Assembly (NCBI GenBank): GCA_005405945.1
Contig: BJHW01000001.1
Location: 7,440,001-7,504,000 of the forward strand
DNA length: 64,000 nucleotides
Origin: Streptomyces violaceusniger
Lineage (GTDB): Bacteria; Actinomycetota; Actinomycetes; Streptomycetales; Streptomycetaceae
Direction of reading: 5' to 3'
Below the pieces are notes generated by a model, which worked only from the letters and a program-made list of their open reading frames with translations, was not told the origin of the DNA and did no database searches. A program made the translations under genes and the position numbers. Shown piece by piece: positions 49,501-60,154 of the stretch. Every line of letters starts with the position of its first letter. Position 1 is the stretch's first letter.

Positions 49501-50947
49501 TCCCGCCACCACCGCAACGCCATCAAGGACTGGCACGAGACCGCCTGGCTGAAGGATGTACGGAACACGTTCGTGGAGATCGTCCAGGCCGCGGGCCGCG
49601 TGATGACCGCCCAGGAGCTCGCCGTCGAGCTGCGGATACGGCATGGCGCGGGTGACGACACCGAGGAACGCGTCCTCGCCAAGTCGCTCGCCATCGTCCG
49701 GGCGGCGGTCGAGGCGGAGACCTGGGGGAGCGAGGCCGACGGCGACGAACAGCATGAACCGCGCCTGGACTGGCATCGCCGGGACGACGTCGTCCTGATC
49801 GCCTCGGAGTCACTGCCCGGTACCTCGGACCCGAGCCCCAGCGAACTGTGCGACTACGCGGCGGCGTTGGGGAAAGCCGCAGAACGGCTCGCACACGAGG
49901 AGACCCTGCCCGGACGGGCCCTCGTGGTCCGCGAACTGCGGGCAGTCCCGGCCCCGGAGGGCCTCCCACCGCTGGCCGACACCCGGCTGGTCGCGCTCGC
50001 GGCGGCGGTCGCGCCGACGGCCGAGGCGAGCCCGCGCCTGGAGCTGTATCCGCGTGACCTGCCCCTGGACCGCGCGCTGCGCATCTCCCAGGCCGGTGCT
50101 GGGGTCCGTCGCGAGCACGGCATCACACCCCAGGAGCTGAACAACCGCCTCCGCGCGCGCTTCCCCGATCTCGCCCTGCTGGCGGGCGGGCGGAACCCAC
50201 ACATGTCGAGCAGGAAGAGGCACTGAGAGAGGCCCGCTTCACTCTCGAATACGACGAGAAGCGGCGGAGGTTTTTCCCGCCGGCGGTGGAGACCGCGACC
50301 TCGTGGACCTCCACCGGCGCGACTAGCATGGTCGCTCCACCGCGGGGCGCACGCCTCGCCGGCCAGGATCCCCACTCCACGATCCCGTCCAAGCTCGACT
50401 CCTCCATCCGGCGCGGCGGATTCCTGGCCCTGACCGTCCGGGGCACCCGGCTGCCGGGGTGGCGGAGGCAATAGCTGCCGCGTATCCGGTCGTGCGTGTG
50501 GACGTGAACAGCGCGTTCCTCGCCGCGTTCCATACGCTGGCTGATGAGAAGAACCAGCCGTGGGAGAAGGTGCTCGGCGTCGACGCACGCTTCTCCGCCA
50601 GCGGCCAGATCTCCAAGGGCCTCGCCACGTACGTGCGGGCTGTTTGGGATCGGGTCGGCGCTGACCTCTTCTCCCGCGCCGCCGCCGAGCCCCGGACGGT
50701 GCTCTTCCTCCACGACGCTGGTCTGCTCGCCCGCTACTGGGACGAGGGTGGCCGTGATCTGCTGGTCAAGCTCCAGGCCGCTGCCCGCCGCCCGGCGGAC
50801 GCCCCGCACGGACTGTGGCTGCTGAGCCCCGTCGAGACCCGCAGCCAGCTGCCGCATCTGGACGGCCGGACGGTGGAGTGCATCGGCGGAGACGGCGAGC
50901 GCACGCATCTCGACAGCGCGTTCCTCGACACGCTGGCCGCGGGGTGA
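46571..50947 (+). CDS. pglW: PglW: NERD - kinase protein of the Pgl/BREX type 2 system, three frameshifts
   Basis: The restored protein is about 1459 aa, as expected for PglW, the serine/threonine kinase of phage growth limitation. Residues 45-170 are a NERD (nuclease-related) domain with NECDLLIAVPAGLYLIEIKS. A first kinase-like domain follows (about 250-520), with HRALAARSVYV and ITDWQ where HRD and DFG should be, so it is probably inactive. A second kinase (about 530-800) has RHRDIKPDNLGL and LFDFSLAD, so the metal Asp is kept but Gly is Ser. Near 830-875 a helix-hairpin-helix-like segment is present. Missing bases near 47540, 50205 and 50470 join four segments. The GTG start at 46571 follows AGGGGGAA. 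Confidence 0.9.
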
Positions 50948-50968
50948 CGGCCCAACGGCCGTCGGGGG

Positions 50969-52011
50969 TCACCGAGCGGGCTTGCTCGCGTCCAGACGTT
51001 TCACAATCGCTTCTGCCAGTTGCCGGAACTCCTGGTAGCAGGTCTGGACGTATTTCTGGGTGCTGCCCAGCGCACCGTCCGCCGCCCGCAGATCGAACAT
51101 GGGTTTACGGGCGTCATGAGCGAGAGGCATCAGACTGCGGTAGTTCCGCAGGGTGGCGATCTCGTACGAGCGGTCGTCACTCGGCCAGTTGTCACGGCCG
51201 AGGACGGCCGTTCCGTAGACCCAGGGAATGCGCGTGAGCCAGCGTTCGTAAGCGCGCACCGGTCGGTCCAGACGCATCTCGGGCTGCATGATCACATAAC
51301 CGAGTGGCTCCATCGCCGCGGTGGGGCGGAAATCGACGCGGGGATCTTCGGTAGGACGAGCTCCCGCCATGTGGAGCGCCAGTCCCGCAGCGTGGGACCG
51401 AGGTTGAGCAGCCCCTTCAAGGAGAACAGATCGGCGGCCATCGGCATGAGCACCGTGTCCGCCGCGAGCAGCGCGGCCCGGTTGATGGCGCCGAGGTTGG
51501 GCCCCACGTCGATGAGAACGAGATCGGCGTCCACAGCGAGAGCGGCCCGCTCAATGATGCGGTGGAACGCGGTCGTGGTCCGCACCGCCGCGAGATCGCC
51601 GCCGTAACCGCTGAGCCACGACGCGGAGAGCTTATCCTCGAACTTGCTCAGCTCCAGGTTCCCCGGCAGGAGCCACAGCCCGTCGATGACCGAGACAGGG
51701 CTCACCGGGTCGATGTCCCCGGTCCCTTCGAGGATGGGACGGACCGCGTCGGCGATGGTGCGATGACCGTCGGTCCTGGTGAACAGGGCTTGCTGGGCGG
51801 CGTAACCGTCCTGTGCGAAGAGCTCCGAGTCCTGGCCCCACAGGATTTCGAGCTCCGCCTCGTCGAGGATGGCCGCCGTGAGATTGGACTGCGGATCGAG
51901 GTCAACGGCCAGTACGCGTTTGCCCAGGCGCTGCAGCATATGAGCGAGGTGGTAGGTGAGGGTCGTCTTGCCGACTCCTCCCTTGTTGTTGAACAGCGCG
52001 AGGGAGATCAC
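50969..52011 (-). CDS. ParA/Soj-family ATPase, last gene of the embedded operon, one frameshift
   Basis: The restored protein is about 347 aa. Deviant Walker A NNKGGVGKTTLTYHLAHML, VLAVDLDPQSNLT and VLIDVGPNLGAINRAAL place it in the ParA/MinD group of ATP-dependent dimer switches. Compared with chromosomal ParA it has an extra C-terminal domain of 100 residues, including YVIMQPEMRLDRPVRAYERW. A missing C near 51343 joins IPRVDFRP. The start overlaps the stop of the upstream ATP-binding gene by four bases, showing coupling. No parB and no parS-like clusters are seen, so chromosome segregation is unlikely. Confidence 0.85.
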
Positions 52012-53185
52012 TGTGCCCTCCTGAGGAGAACGGACCAGGACGAGTCGTCCATACAGAATTCAGCGGGCGGATTGCCGTTGCGTCCGAGAGAGGTGCGGAC
52101 CCTGCCGATACCGCGGCCGAAACGGTTCACGAATCCCAAAGCTTTCATGGCCGCGGCCAGTGAGGGATTGCGGTAGTCGGTGACATGGTCGAAGTTGTCG
52201 CTCCGCACCTGGCCGAAGGGGCCGCCAGGGTTGGTGACCTCGATCCGGTCGTCGAACCACGCGATGCGCACGGGGGCGTAGGAGGTCTCGTAGTTACGGT
52301 GCATGAGCGCATTCATGCACACTTCGCGCAATGCCTCGAAGGGATAGTCGGGACGCTGTTTCTCCCGGAATCCGCCCGCGTCCACGAGTCGGGTATGGAG
52401 GTGGCCGCGCAGGACCGTCTCCAGCCGCGCCGCGGTGTCCACGACGTTGTGCCGCAGTTCTTGATCGTCGAGGATCGGGGCGTCGAGATCGGCTCCCTGG
52501 TAGCGGATGAACTGGACGTACGCGCCAGGAATCGCGCGGCTCGGATCGAATCCGGCGACCAGGAGCCCCAGCGCCGTGGGGGTGCCGTCGAGCCCTGCGA
52601 AGCGCAGCGAGGCCAACTGCTGCCGAAGGGGCGCCCGTTCTCGTCCAGGACATCCGGGTCTACGACGGACGGCAGATAGGTGGAACGGAACAGCCCCAGG
52701 TCGAGATCGTCCAGTGTGCTCCCGGCCACGGTCCTGCTGTCGAACGGCCCATCGGCCGCGCGCCGCCGCTCCGTCAGCACCCGCTCGTCGTCGCGGTTCG
52801 CTTTCCGAGTGCTCGGCCCGGGCCGCACCCAGACCACCCCGTCGAACCGGACCGGAGGAGTAGCGGCTGCCTCCACCTGGACGCGGATCACGGGCTTGCC
52901 CTGGTACGGGGCGACGGACACGGTCATGGACGGTCGGTCCAGGATCAGGCCATCGTCGCGCATATCGGTCAAGGCGAGCAGCGCTCGATCACTGGTGTCG
53001 ACCTCGTCCATGGGCGTGCCGTCATCCGCGACCCCGATCAGCAGATCACCTCCGCCGTGCCGCCCCAGATCATTGGCGAGGGCGCAGATGGCCTTGCGGA
53101 TCGCCTCGGGCCGCTTGGCGCTGCGCTTGAACTCCAGGCGCGCGGATTCCTTCGTGCCCAGGCTGTCTGCCAGATCCATGGTCAT
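52008..53185 (-). CDS. AlbA_2 (Schlafen-like) ATP-binding protein, one frameshift
   Basis: The restored protein is about 392 aa. The N-terminal half is an AlbA_2/Schlafen-type nucleic-acid-binding domain: ESARLEFKRSAKRPEAIRKAICALAND and GGGDLLIGVADDGTPM. Next come the strand PVIRVQVE and RFDGVVWVRPGPSTRKAN. The C-terminal half has ALREVCMNALMHRNYE, DRIEVTNPGGPFG and FGRGIGRV, the HATPase-like motifs seen in this class of transcriptional regulators. A missing base near 52634 joins RPF to RQQLASLRF. The ATG at 53185 is chosen because it starts the domain. It is between an unrecognised gene and parA in a tight leftward operon. Confidence 0.82.
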
Positions 53186-53252
53186 GGGGTCATTCTCGCG
53201 GATACCTCTGACAACGCCGGTGGTCGCATGCCGGCGGTGGCGCAGTCCGGTG

Positions 53253-54229
53253 TCAGGTGTTGCGCAGGGAGAGTACCGTGTAGATCTTGCGCTTCCGGCC
53301 CCCGCGTAGTGCACGGTCGTGACCTCCACCTGCGCCTCCACCCGGTTCCCGAAGTACTCGCTCAGACGGCGGGTCACGGGTTCGTCGGTCTTGGCCCGGA
53401 TGAGCTCTCCGCTGTCGGTACGGATTTCGGCGTTCGCGTGGATGGCACTGGCGCTCCCGAGCCAGCCCGCCACGGTGACGATCTCGGCCTCACTGTACGA
53501 GCTGTGCTCGCATACGTACTGAATGCGGCTCGCACTGGCCGGGCTCAGCTCGGACAGCCGTGTCCGCCCGTTCTGCGCGTGCCACGTCAAGCGCAGACCG
53601 ACGTGCTTGTCGGTCAGGACCTTGGTGAGCTTCCCCATGTGTTTCAGGGCTCTGGCACCCAAGGGGATTAATTCCTCGTTCAGCGAGGAGTCGTCCTGAT
53701 CTGCCTCCTTCGAAAGGTCCGACACATTGAGAACGGTGCCCACGGCCTCGTCGAGGAGATGGAGAGATTCACGCTCCTCGTCGCCGCCGATCCAGTCATC
53801 GGTCGTCGGCCACTCCGGACCATAGAGGACCACACCGAAGGAAGACGGGAAGGTGGCGGCGGCACTGAGAGCGGTTGCCTCCCTAATGGCCTGCGGGATG
53901 GGCGCGTGCGTCGTCGGCCGCCCTCCCAATGCCTGAGCGATGGACGTCACCGAACTCTGCAAGCCGTCCAGAAAGGGGCCGAGCACATCGAGTCGGACGG
54001 TGTGCTGGTGGGTGGAGTCGCCGGTCAGGGCGACGTCCAGGCGACGCCGGGACGGTCGGGGCTCGTCCGGCGGCCCCAGCCGGTCCAGCAGACGCCGATG
54101 CTGGGAGGCGGCCAGTTCCCGTGGCGTACGGGGCGCCGGCCGATCGGCGTGGCTCCGCTGGTTCTCGCGCATCCACTGCCGGACGGCCTCAGGGTCCCGC
54201 GGGTCCGGAAACGAGGCTGCGGCCGTCAT
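53253..54229 (-). CDS. Unrecognised protein of embedded operon, one frameshift
   Basis: The restored protein is 325 aa and I do not recognise the family. The N-terminal 60 residues are charged (MRENQRSHADRPAPRTPREL). A predicted alpha/beta body follows with LDVLGPFLDGLQSSVTSIAQ, FPSSFGVVLYGPEWP, a Leu/Asp-rich helix (SLHLLDEAVGTVLNVSDL), then RIQYVCEHSSYSEAEIVTVA. The C-terminus has beta strands ending RKRKIYTVLSLRNT, reached after one missing G near 53285. Start ATG at 54229 has a GGAGGTG RBS and overlaps the DUF6932 stop by four bases. The gene is thus co-translated with a nucleotidyltransferase-like protein and could be its partner. Confidence 0.7.
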
Positions 54230-54780
54230 AACAGCACCTCCACATAGCCCCGGCGGAGCTTTCCGCCCTGACCGGGCCCGTGAGGGGAGGGCCGGGTCCG
54301 TTGCCATAACTCATCGTAGAGGCCGGAATCCCGGAACGCCTGGTTCGTCTCGTCTGTGAAATGCGTCGGGGTGAGCTGCCAGAACTCCAGTTCGTCGGGG
54401 AGTCTGAGCAGATACGAGTCGACATACATGTCGTGGTCGACACACCAGGAGCGGTCGGTGAGATCGTCCAGGAACTGAACGGACTCCTCGTCGAGCGCGT
54501 CGTGGACCTCGGCTCGGAGCAGATAGGTGACGTCTATGTCGTGCGGGTCGAGTATCCCGCTGACGAAGCTTCCGGCGAGCCAGACGCGGGCTATCCCTCC
54601 GGTGATCGATTCCACCGTCAGACGGTGCCGAGTCCACTCGTCCCATAATCGGGCACGCGTGGACGACCCCGATAAGGCGGAGGCCGATACGAACGTCGAC
54701 TCGATCTCTTCCAAGTCGGCCGCGTACCTTCCGGGCGGCAGCAGACCGGTGTCACTGTCGAGCTGCGGCAGATAACCCAT
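54226..54780 (-). CDS. DUF6932-type nucleotidyltransferase-fold protein, first gene of embedded operon
   Basis: A 184-aa protein matching the DUF6932 pattern. The start MGYLPQLDSDTGLLPPGRYA is followed by the helix DLEEIESTFV. The nucleotidyltransferase (MNT-like) core is WLAGSFVSGILDPHDIDVTY, with the GS motif and the D-I-D metal pair. A later acidic position is in VDHDMYVDSYLL. The protein probably adds a nucleotide to a target (RNA or protein), but no substrate is known. The ATG at 54780 follows GGGGGAGG. It is the promoter-proximal gene of the leftward operon, and divergent from pglX by 414 bp. Confidence 0.7.
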   Translation of the reverse strand: MGYLPQLDSDTGLLPPGRYAADLEEIESTFVSASALSGSSTRARLWDEWTRHRLTVESITGGIARVWLAGSFVSGILDPHDIDVTYLLRAEVHDALDEESVQFLDDLTDRSWCVDHDMYVDSYLLRLPDELEFWQLTPTHFTDETNQAFRDSGLYDELWQRTRPSPHGPGQGGKLRRGYVEVLL

Positions 54781-55194
54781 CGCGCCGCCTCCCCCTGGCC
54801 CCGACGATCTTTGCGACGCTCGTGGGATGGTAGCCGCAATGGGGCGGTGGCTGTCCATGTGTTCACGACATTTTTCCAGCCCTGCGGAAGCTTGGCCGAG
54901 ATACATGCTTGGTGAGTGACGATCCTTGCGCTCACGTGCCCTTCCCCCTCGACGCGCACGGCAGCTGGAGGCCGGATGACGACCGCTCGCAGTTTCAGGG
55001 ATACCGCACCGCTCTGACAGTCGGATCCGGGACCGGTTCAGGGCCGGTTCGGGGCAGGCGGTGCCCAGGGGCCTGAGAACGGACGCGGACGGCGTGCGCG
55101 AGCTGGCACCATGGTCGGTCGAGCTGCCGGATTTGCGGTGGATGGCGCCGCGGGCGAGAAGGACGTGAAGAGTGACGACAGTCGGGGTGCGGGC
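54781..55194. promoter_or_regulatory. Divergent promoter region between embedded operon and pglX
   Basis: These 414 bp separate the outward-reading DUF6932 operon and pglX. An AT-richer part around 54825-54905 (including GACATTTTTCC) is the best place for the promoters. A GTG-started 54-codon frame at 54912-55076 exists but has lower GC3 than local genes and no matching family, so I do not call it. No strong dyad is seen. Confidence 0.45.
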
Positions 55195-58100
55195 ATGAAC
55201 GGGGCCGGACTGCTCAAGGACCTGAAGAAGCAGGTCACGGCGCTGGAAGACGATCTGCGCGAGCGCAGTGAGTCCGTGGAGGAGTTCCGCGCCCGGCTGG
55301 AGAGTGAGTACGCCCGTGCTCGGGAAGGCAAGCGCACCGCAGCGACATACGGTGCCTGGCGCGACGAGCGCGTCACGCAGGCGGCGGCGGCGTGGGTGCT
55401 GGGGTGTGTCTTCGTACGGTTCTGTGAGGACAACGGGCTGATCGAGTGGCCGTGGCTCGCGGGGCCGGGGGAGCGGCTGAGGGACGCGGAGGAGCGGCAT
55501 GAGGCGTTCTTCCGCGAGAAGCCGCACCTGAACAACCGGGACTGGCTGATCGAGGCGTTCCAGCACCTGTCGGATGCGAACGAGACGGCGGCGGGGCTGT
55601 TCGATCGGCGGCACAACCCGCTGTGGGAGCTGACGCCGAGCTATGAGGCGGCGAGCGAGCTGCTGGCGTTCTGGCGGCGGCGGGGCGCGGACGGCGAGAT
55701 TCTGTATGACTTCACGGATGAGGAGTGGGACACCCGGTTCTTGGGTGACCTGTATCAGGACCTGAGTGAGCATGCGCGGAAGACATATGCGCTGCTTCAG
55801 ACGCCGGAGTTCGTGGAGGAGTTCATCCTCGACCTGACGCTGGAACCGGCGATCGAGGAGTTCGGACTGAATCCGGAGGGCGGACTCCGGACGATCGACC
55901 CGGCGTGCGGGTCCGGGCACTTCCTTCTGGGAATTTTCGCGCGGCTGGTGGAGAAGTGGCGCGCTGCGGAGCCGGGGACCGATGAGTGGGTTGTCGTGCG
56001 GCGGGCGCTGGATTCGGTCCATGGGTGCGACAAGAACCCCTTCGCGGCGAGCATTGCCCGGTTCCGCTTGTTGGTGGCGGCGATGCGCGCTGCGGGGCGC
56101 GGCGGTTGGTCGAGGCGCCGACGTTCCCGATCAATGTGGCGGTGGGGATTCGCTGCTGCATGGGCGCGGGGCTGCGGGTATCCAGACGGATCTGGACACG
56201 CTGTTCGCAGCGGAGGGGGACGGGGACGGGACGGCGTTCCAGTACGCGACGGAGGACGTGGGGGAGTTCGCGTCGCGGGTGGATTTGCTGGGGCGGGGGT
56301 CGTACCACGTTGTGGTGGGGAACCCTCCGTACATCACGGTGAAGGATAAGCAGGAGAACGAGAATTATCGGGCAGCGTACGACGCCTGTGCTGGCAAATA
56401 TGCGCTGTCAGTGCCATTCTCTCAGAGGCTTTTTGATCTGGCGATAAAGGGTGCTGGCGGAAATGCTGGTGGCGGTGGTTTGGTCGGTCAGATTACCGCG
56501 AACTCCTTCATGAAGCGTGAGTTCGGGAAAAGGCTGATTGAGGATTTTTTCGCCCAGCGCGTTGAGTTGTCGCACGTCATCGACACTTCGGGGCTTATAT
56601 TCCCGGGCACGGCACGCCGACGGTAATCTTGATTGGGCGGAATCGAGTTCCGGGGATGGGGTGTACCTTGCGGGCGGTATTCGGTGTCCGAGGGGAGCCG
56701 TCGCAGCCTAAAGTGGCAGCAGAGGGGTTGTGTGGAGGGCGATCGTAAGGCAGCTTCATGATCCGGGGAGCGAATCGGAATGGGTGAGTGTAAGTGAGTG
56801 TCCATCGAGGGAATTCAGTGAATACCCTTGGAGCCTCAGCGGTGGGGGTGCCGGGAAGCTCGCCGATTCATTGACTGGTGGACCTGTTCGGAAACTGGGG
56901 CAGGTTCTCGGGGCGCAGGCAGGGTTTGCTGGATTCTCCGGTGCAGATGATGTTTTCTATCTGTCCCGGCAGTGGCATAAGAGATTCGGCACCCCATCGC
57001 GTGTGACTCGTGAAGTTGCCACTGGGGACGAATTGCGCGACTGGAACATCACACCACGTAGCGTTGCCATCACTCCGTACGGTGCAGGCGGCGAAGTCCT
57101 TGAAGTGGATTTCAGAGATGCTTGGGCCAAGAGCCTGTGGCGCGTGAAGCAGCCGCTGGGGCAGCTCGCAGATTTTGCAGGCAAGACCCGGTTTGAAGCT
57201 GGAATCCCTTGGTGGTCGTGGTATCGGTGGACTTATTCGCGCGTCGATGCTAAACGGACTATCGTCCTAGCTAAGGTGGCGACACACAATCATGCAGCCA
57301 TTAATGATCGTGGAATTATTACTACCCAACACATGCCGGCCATTGCGGCCAATGATGAAATTCCTAACGAGGAATTGCTGGCGATCGTGGCTTTGCTTAA
57401 CTCTTCTGCGGCTTGTTTCCTCTTGAAGCAGGTATGTTACCCAAAAGGAGGGGATCCGGTTGGTGGTGATGGGGCGCGAGTTAGTGTCGAGGCATGGTCT
57501 GATCGATACGAGTTTAGCGGAGTAAAGTTTCAGGAATTTCCGGTTCCAGAAATTCGTGGGCTGGGAATTGGATCCGTTCTTGACTTGCTCGCGAAAGAAT
57601 TGTCTCTACTGGAGCCGTCTGCCGTCTATAGGTCTGGAGTCCCTGACCGTGCTGGGCTTGTCGAAGTGCGCGCTGAATATACGCACATACGGCAGCGTTT
57701 GATCGCGCTGCAGGAAGAGTTGGACTGGCAGGTCTATGGGCTGTACGGGGTGCTTAGCGACAAGGAAATAGAGCGACTGGCCGCTCAATCGCCCGCGCCG
57801 TCAATTATTCCCGCAGTGAACCCTGGGGAGCGAGCATTTGAGATCGTGCTCGCGCGGAAGGTGGCGCGTGGCGAAACGGAGACCGCTTGGTTCGATCGGC
57901 ATGGTTCTACGCCGATCACCGAGATTCCGTCGCATTGGCCGGATTGGTATCGGGACATCGTCCAAGCGCGCATTGACATCATCGAAAGGCGTAAGGACAT
58001 TGCTCTTATCGAGCGCCCTGAGTGCAAGCGGCGCTGGGCCTCCGAGCCGTGGGAGAAGAAGGAGAAGGTCGCACTCCGAACCTGGCTGCTGGACCGTGTC

Positions 58101-58892
58101 GAGGAGCCCGGCCTTTGGTACGGGCTCCGGGACGGGATGAAGCAGCCAAGGGCGCTGACCGTCAGCCAGCTCGCCGACGTCCTCCGCGACGACAGAGACT
58201 TCAACTCCGTCGCGCAGCTCTATGCCACGGATCACATGGGCAAGCCCGACATCCCGCTCGCCGACGTACTGGCCGAGATCGTGGCCGATGAGCACGTCCC
58301 GTACCTCGCGGCCATGCGCTACAAGGACTCGGGGCTCCGCAACCGCGAGCAGTGGGAGCAGGTCTGGGAGATGCAGCGGGAGGAGGACCGCACCGGCCAA
58401 CGGCTCGACATCCCCGTGCCGCCGAAGTACAAGGGTGCGGACTTCCAGAAGCATTCGTACTGGTCGAATCGCGGGAAACTCGACGTGCCTAAGGAGCGCT
58501 TCATCTCCTATCTGGAGGCGAGCCCCGACGCGGACTCGACGACCCTCCTCGGCTGGGCCGGATGGGATCACAAGGATCAGGCGCAGGCGCTGTTCAATCT
58601 GATCGACGACCGAACCAAAGAAGCTGGTTGGGGCACTGACCGGATCAAGCCGCTGCTGGCGGGCGTGCTGGAGGTCATGCCGTGGGTGCGGCAGTGGCAC
58701 GGTGAGTACGACGAAGAGTGGGAAGGCGTGCCGGCTGATGAGTATCAGGCGTACTTCGAGGAGTTGTGCGCCAAGCATCAGGTGAGCGAGGCGGATCTGC
58801 GGGCCTGGCGGCCGGAGAAGAAGGTGCGCGGTCGAAAGAAGGCGGCCACAAAGAAGGCGGAGGCCGAGCAGCCAGTGCTGAACGTGGAATAG
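55195..58892 (+). CDS. pglX: PglX: adenine-specific DNA methyltransferase of the Pgl/BREX type 2 system, four frameshifts
   Basis: The restored protein is about 1233 aa, the usual PglX size. N-terminal helices (LLKDLKKQVTALEDDLRERS), a conserved region VTQAAAAWVLGCVFVRFCED, then the SAM-binding motif DPACGSGHFLLGIF (near residue 235) and the catalytic NPPY in VVVGNPPYITVKD (near 376). It would methylate adenine to mark host DNA, and in Streptomyces PglX is toxic without PglZ. After the methyltransferase core comes a target-recognition region with much lower GC, then a C-terminal domain with a Lys-rich end. Missing bases near 56100, 56147, 56615 and 56725 join five segments, with recognisable PglX motifs (GHGTPTVILIGRNR, VWRAIVRQL) across the joins. 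The M at 55195 opens the conserved N-terminus. Confidence 0.9.
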
Positions 58893-58897
58893 CAGCG

Positions 58898-58928
58898 GTG
58901 GCGGCCCCGAACGAATCGGGGCCGCCAC
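58898..58928. terminator. Perfect hairpin between pglX and the DUF397 gene
   Basis: GTGGCGGCCCCGA (58898-58910) and TCGGGGCCGCCAC (58916-58928) form a 13-bp perfect stem with a 5-nt loop, between convergent stops. It should stop transcription in both directions. Confidence 0.9.
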
Positions 58929-58935
58929 TCTCGTA

Positions 58936-59145
58936 TCAGACCCTGTCGGCCGCGTACGTGATGAAGGCTGACCACTCGGCAGGCGTGAAGGCAAGCCGTG
59001 GACCCTGGCGGTCCTTCGAATCCCGCACATGCACAACCCCAGAAGCGGCGGCGACCTCGACACACTGAGGGCCTTCGCCGGTGCTATAGCTGCTCTTGAC
59101 CCACATCAGATTGGCAGCACCGTCGGCGAAGGGCTCTATATTCAT
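58936..59145 (-). CDS. DUF397 domain protein
   Basis: A 69-aa DUF397 protein, small partners of XRE/DUF5753 regulators in Streptomyces. Family features are WVKSSYSTGEGPQCVEVA, VHVRDSKDRQGPRLAFTPAEW and FITYAA. It overlaps the XRE stop by four bases (ATGA), so the two are co-translated. A role as a binding partner or anti-regulator is proposed for the family, not shown here. Confidence 0.95.
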   Translation of the reverse strand: MNIEPFADGAANLMWVKSSYSTGEGPQCVEVAAASGVVHVRDSKDRQGPRLAFTPAEWSAFITYAADRV

Positions 59146-59996
59146 GTCTCTCCCAGAACTTTCTCGATGAAGGCCCGAGACTCCCGTGGTGTGAGAGCCT
59201 GAGCTCGGATGGCTCCATAGCGAGCCTCAAGGATGCGGACCTCCTTTCGGTCGGAGACCACCCGGCTGAATTGTTGTACCTCTACGTGTGCCGCCTTGGC
59301 GCCCGTTTTGGGATCCAGCAATTGGAACGATCCGCCCAGCCCGACGTGCTCCTCGCGGTCTGTGGGCATTACCTGGATTGACACATTCCGCAACTGGCCA
59401 ATCTCCAGGAGCTGTTCCAATTGGCGGCGCAGTGCCATCTTGCCACCGACTGGGCGGCGCAGGGTCACCTCTTCCTGGACAAAGCTCATGACCGGACCAG
59501 GTCGCCTATCAAAGATCGTCTGGCGGGCCATGCGGGCGGCTACGTACCGTTCGATGGTCTGCTCGTCCAGTGCGGGTGTGCTCATCTCAAACAGTGTCCG
59601 GGCGTAGTCCTGGGTCTGTAGCAATCCGTCGATGACGGAGTGGGCATACGAACCCAACTCCACAGCCTCTGCCTCCAGTTTCGCCAGGTCCCGTACCTTC
59701 CTCGGCAACTTCGCCCGCTCCACATCCTCCTTGAACTCGGAGAGGATTCCGTCCGCACCCAGCGCCTCGTCCGCCCCGTCCAGGAACTCCGGCCTCGGAG
59801 GCCGTCGCCCCCGCTCCACCGACGAGACCTGTTCCTCCCCGTACCCGATCGCCCGGCCCAACTCCGCCTGGGTCAGCCCGGCCCGCTCCCTCCACCGCTT
59901 GACCTGTTTGCCCACCATCTTGAGGACGTCCGAGGCGACATCGTCCCAGTCCTGCTCGTCCGTACCGCTCCCTGACTGCCCTGCCCCACCCGTCAT
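59142..59996 (-). CDS. XRE-family HTH regulator with DUF5753 domain
   Basis: A 284-aa regulator. The HTH is LTQAELGRAIGYGEEQVSSVERGRR (given as its two parts, LTQAELGRAIGYG and EEQVSSVERGRR). The DUF5753 ligand domain has LPRKVRDLAKLEAEAVELGS, LLQTQDYARTLF, RQTIFDRRPGPVMSFVQEE and VMPTDREEHVGLGGSF. The ATG at 59996 with GGAAAGGTGG is preferred over the longer 303-aa frame. With the adjacent DUF397 and the divergent HATPase gene it makes the triad known from whiJ-like loci. It is inside the pgl island and could control pgl genes. Confidence 0.93.
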   Translation of the reverse strand: MTGGAGQSGSGTDEQDWDDVASDVLKMVGKQVKRWRERAGLTQAELGRAIGYGEEQVSSVERGRRPPRPEFLDGADEALGADGILSEFKEDVERAKLPRKVRDLAKLEAEAVELGSYAHSVIDGLLQTQDYARTLFEMSTPALDEQTIERYVAARMARQTIFDRRPGPVMSFVQEEVTLRRPVGGKMALRRQLEQLLEIGQLRNVSIQVMPTDREEHVGLGGSFQLLDPKTGAKAAHVEVQQFSRVVSDRKEVRILEARYGAIRAQALTPRESRAFIEKVLGET

Positions 59997-60154
59997 ATCC
60001 GGCCACCTTTCCCACGTGCCTGTACGCAACGACGCCCACGTCCGCACCGTCACGCCCGGCCGTCCGGACGGACCGCCCTCCGCCCCGGACGGGTCACGCT
60101 CCGTACCGACGTCGCTACTGGTCAGGCTAGAGTCGGTCGGCCACGCTCCGTCAC

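Noticed and set aside
50969..52011. Chromosome or plasmid partition locus
   Set aside because: The ParA has no parB beside it, no parS-like sites were seen, and it is translationally coupled to an AlbA_2 gene.
54912..55076. A 54-codon GTG-started frame before pglX
   Set aside because: GC3 is about three quarters, clearly lower than local genes, and no similarity is recognised.
44344..58892. Calling the broken helicase, pglW, parA, AlbA_2 and pglX genes pseudogenes
   Set aside because: All breaks are single-base losses, many in G/C runs, the same pattern breaks core genes, and motifs continue without loss across each join.
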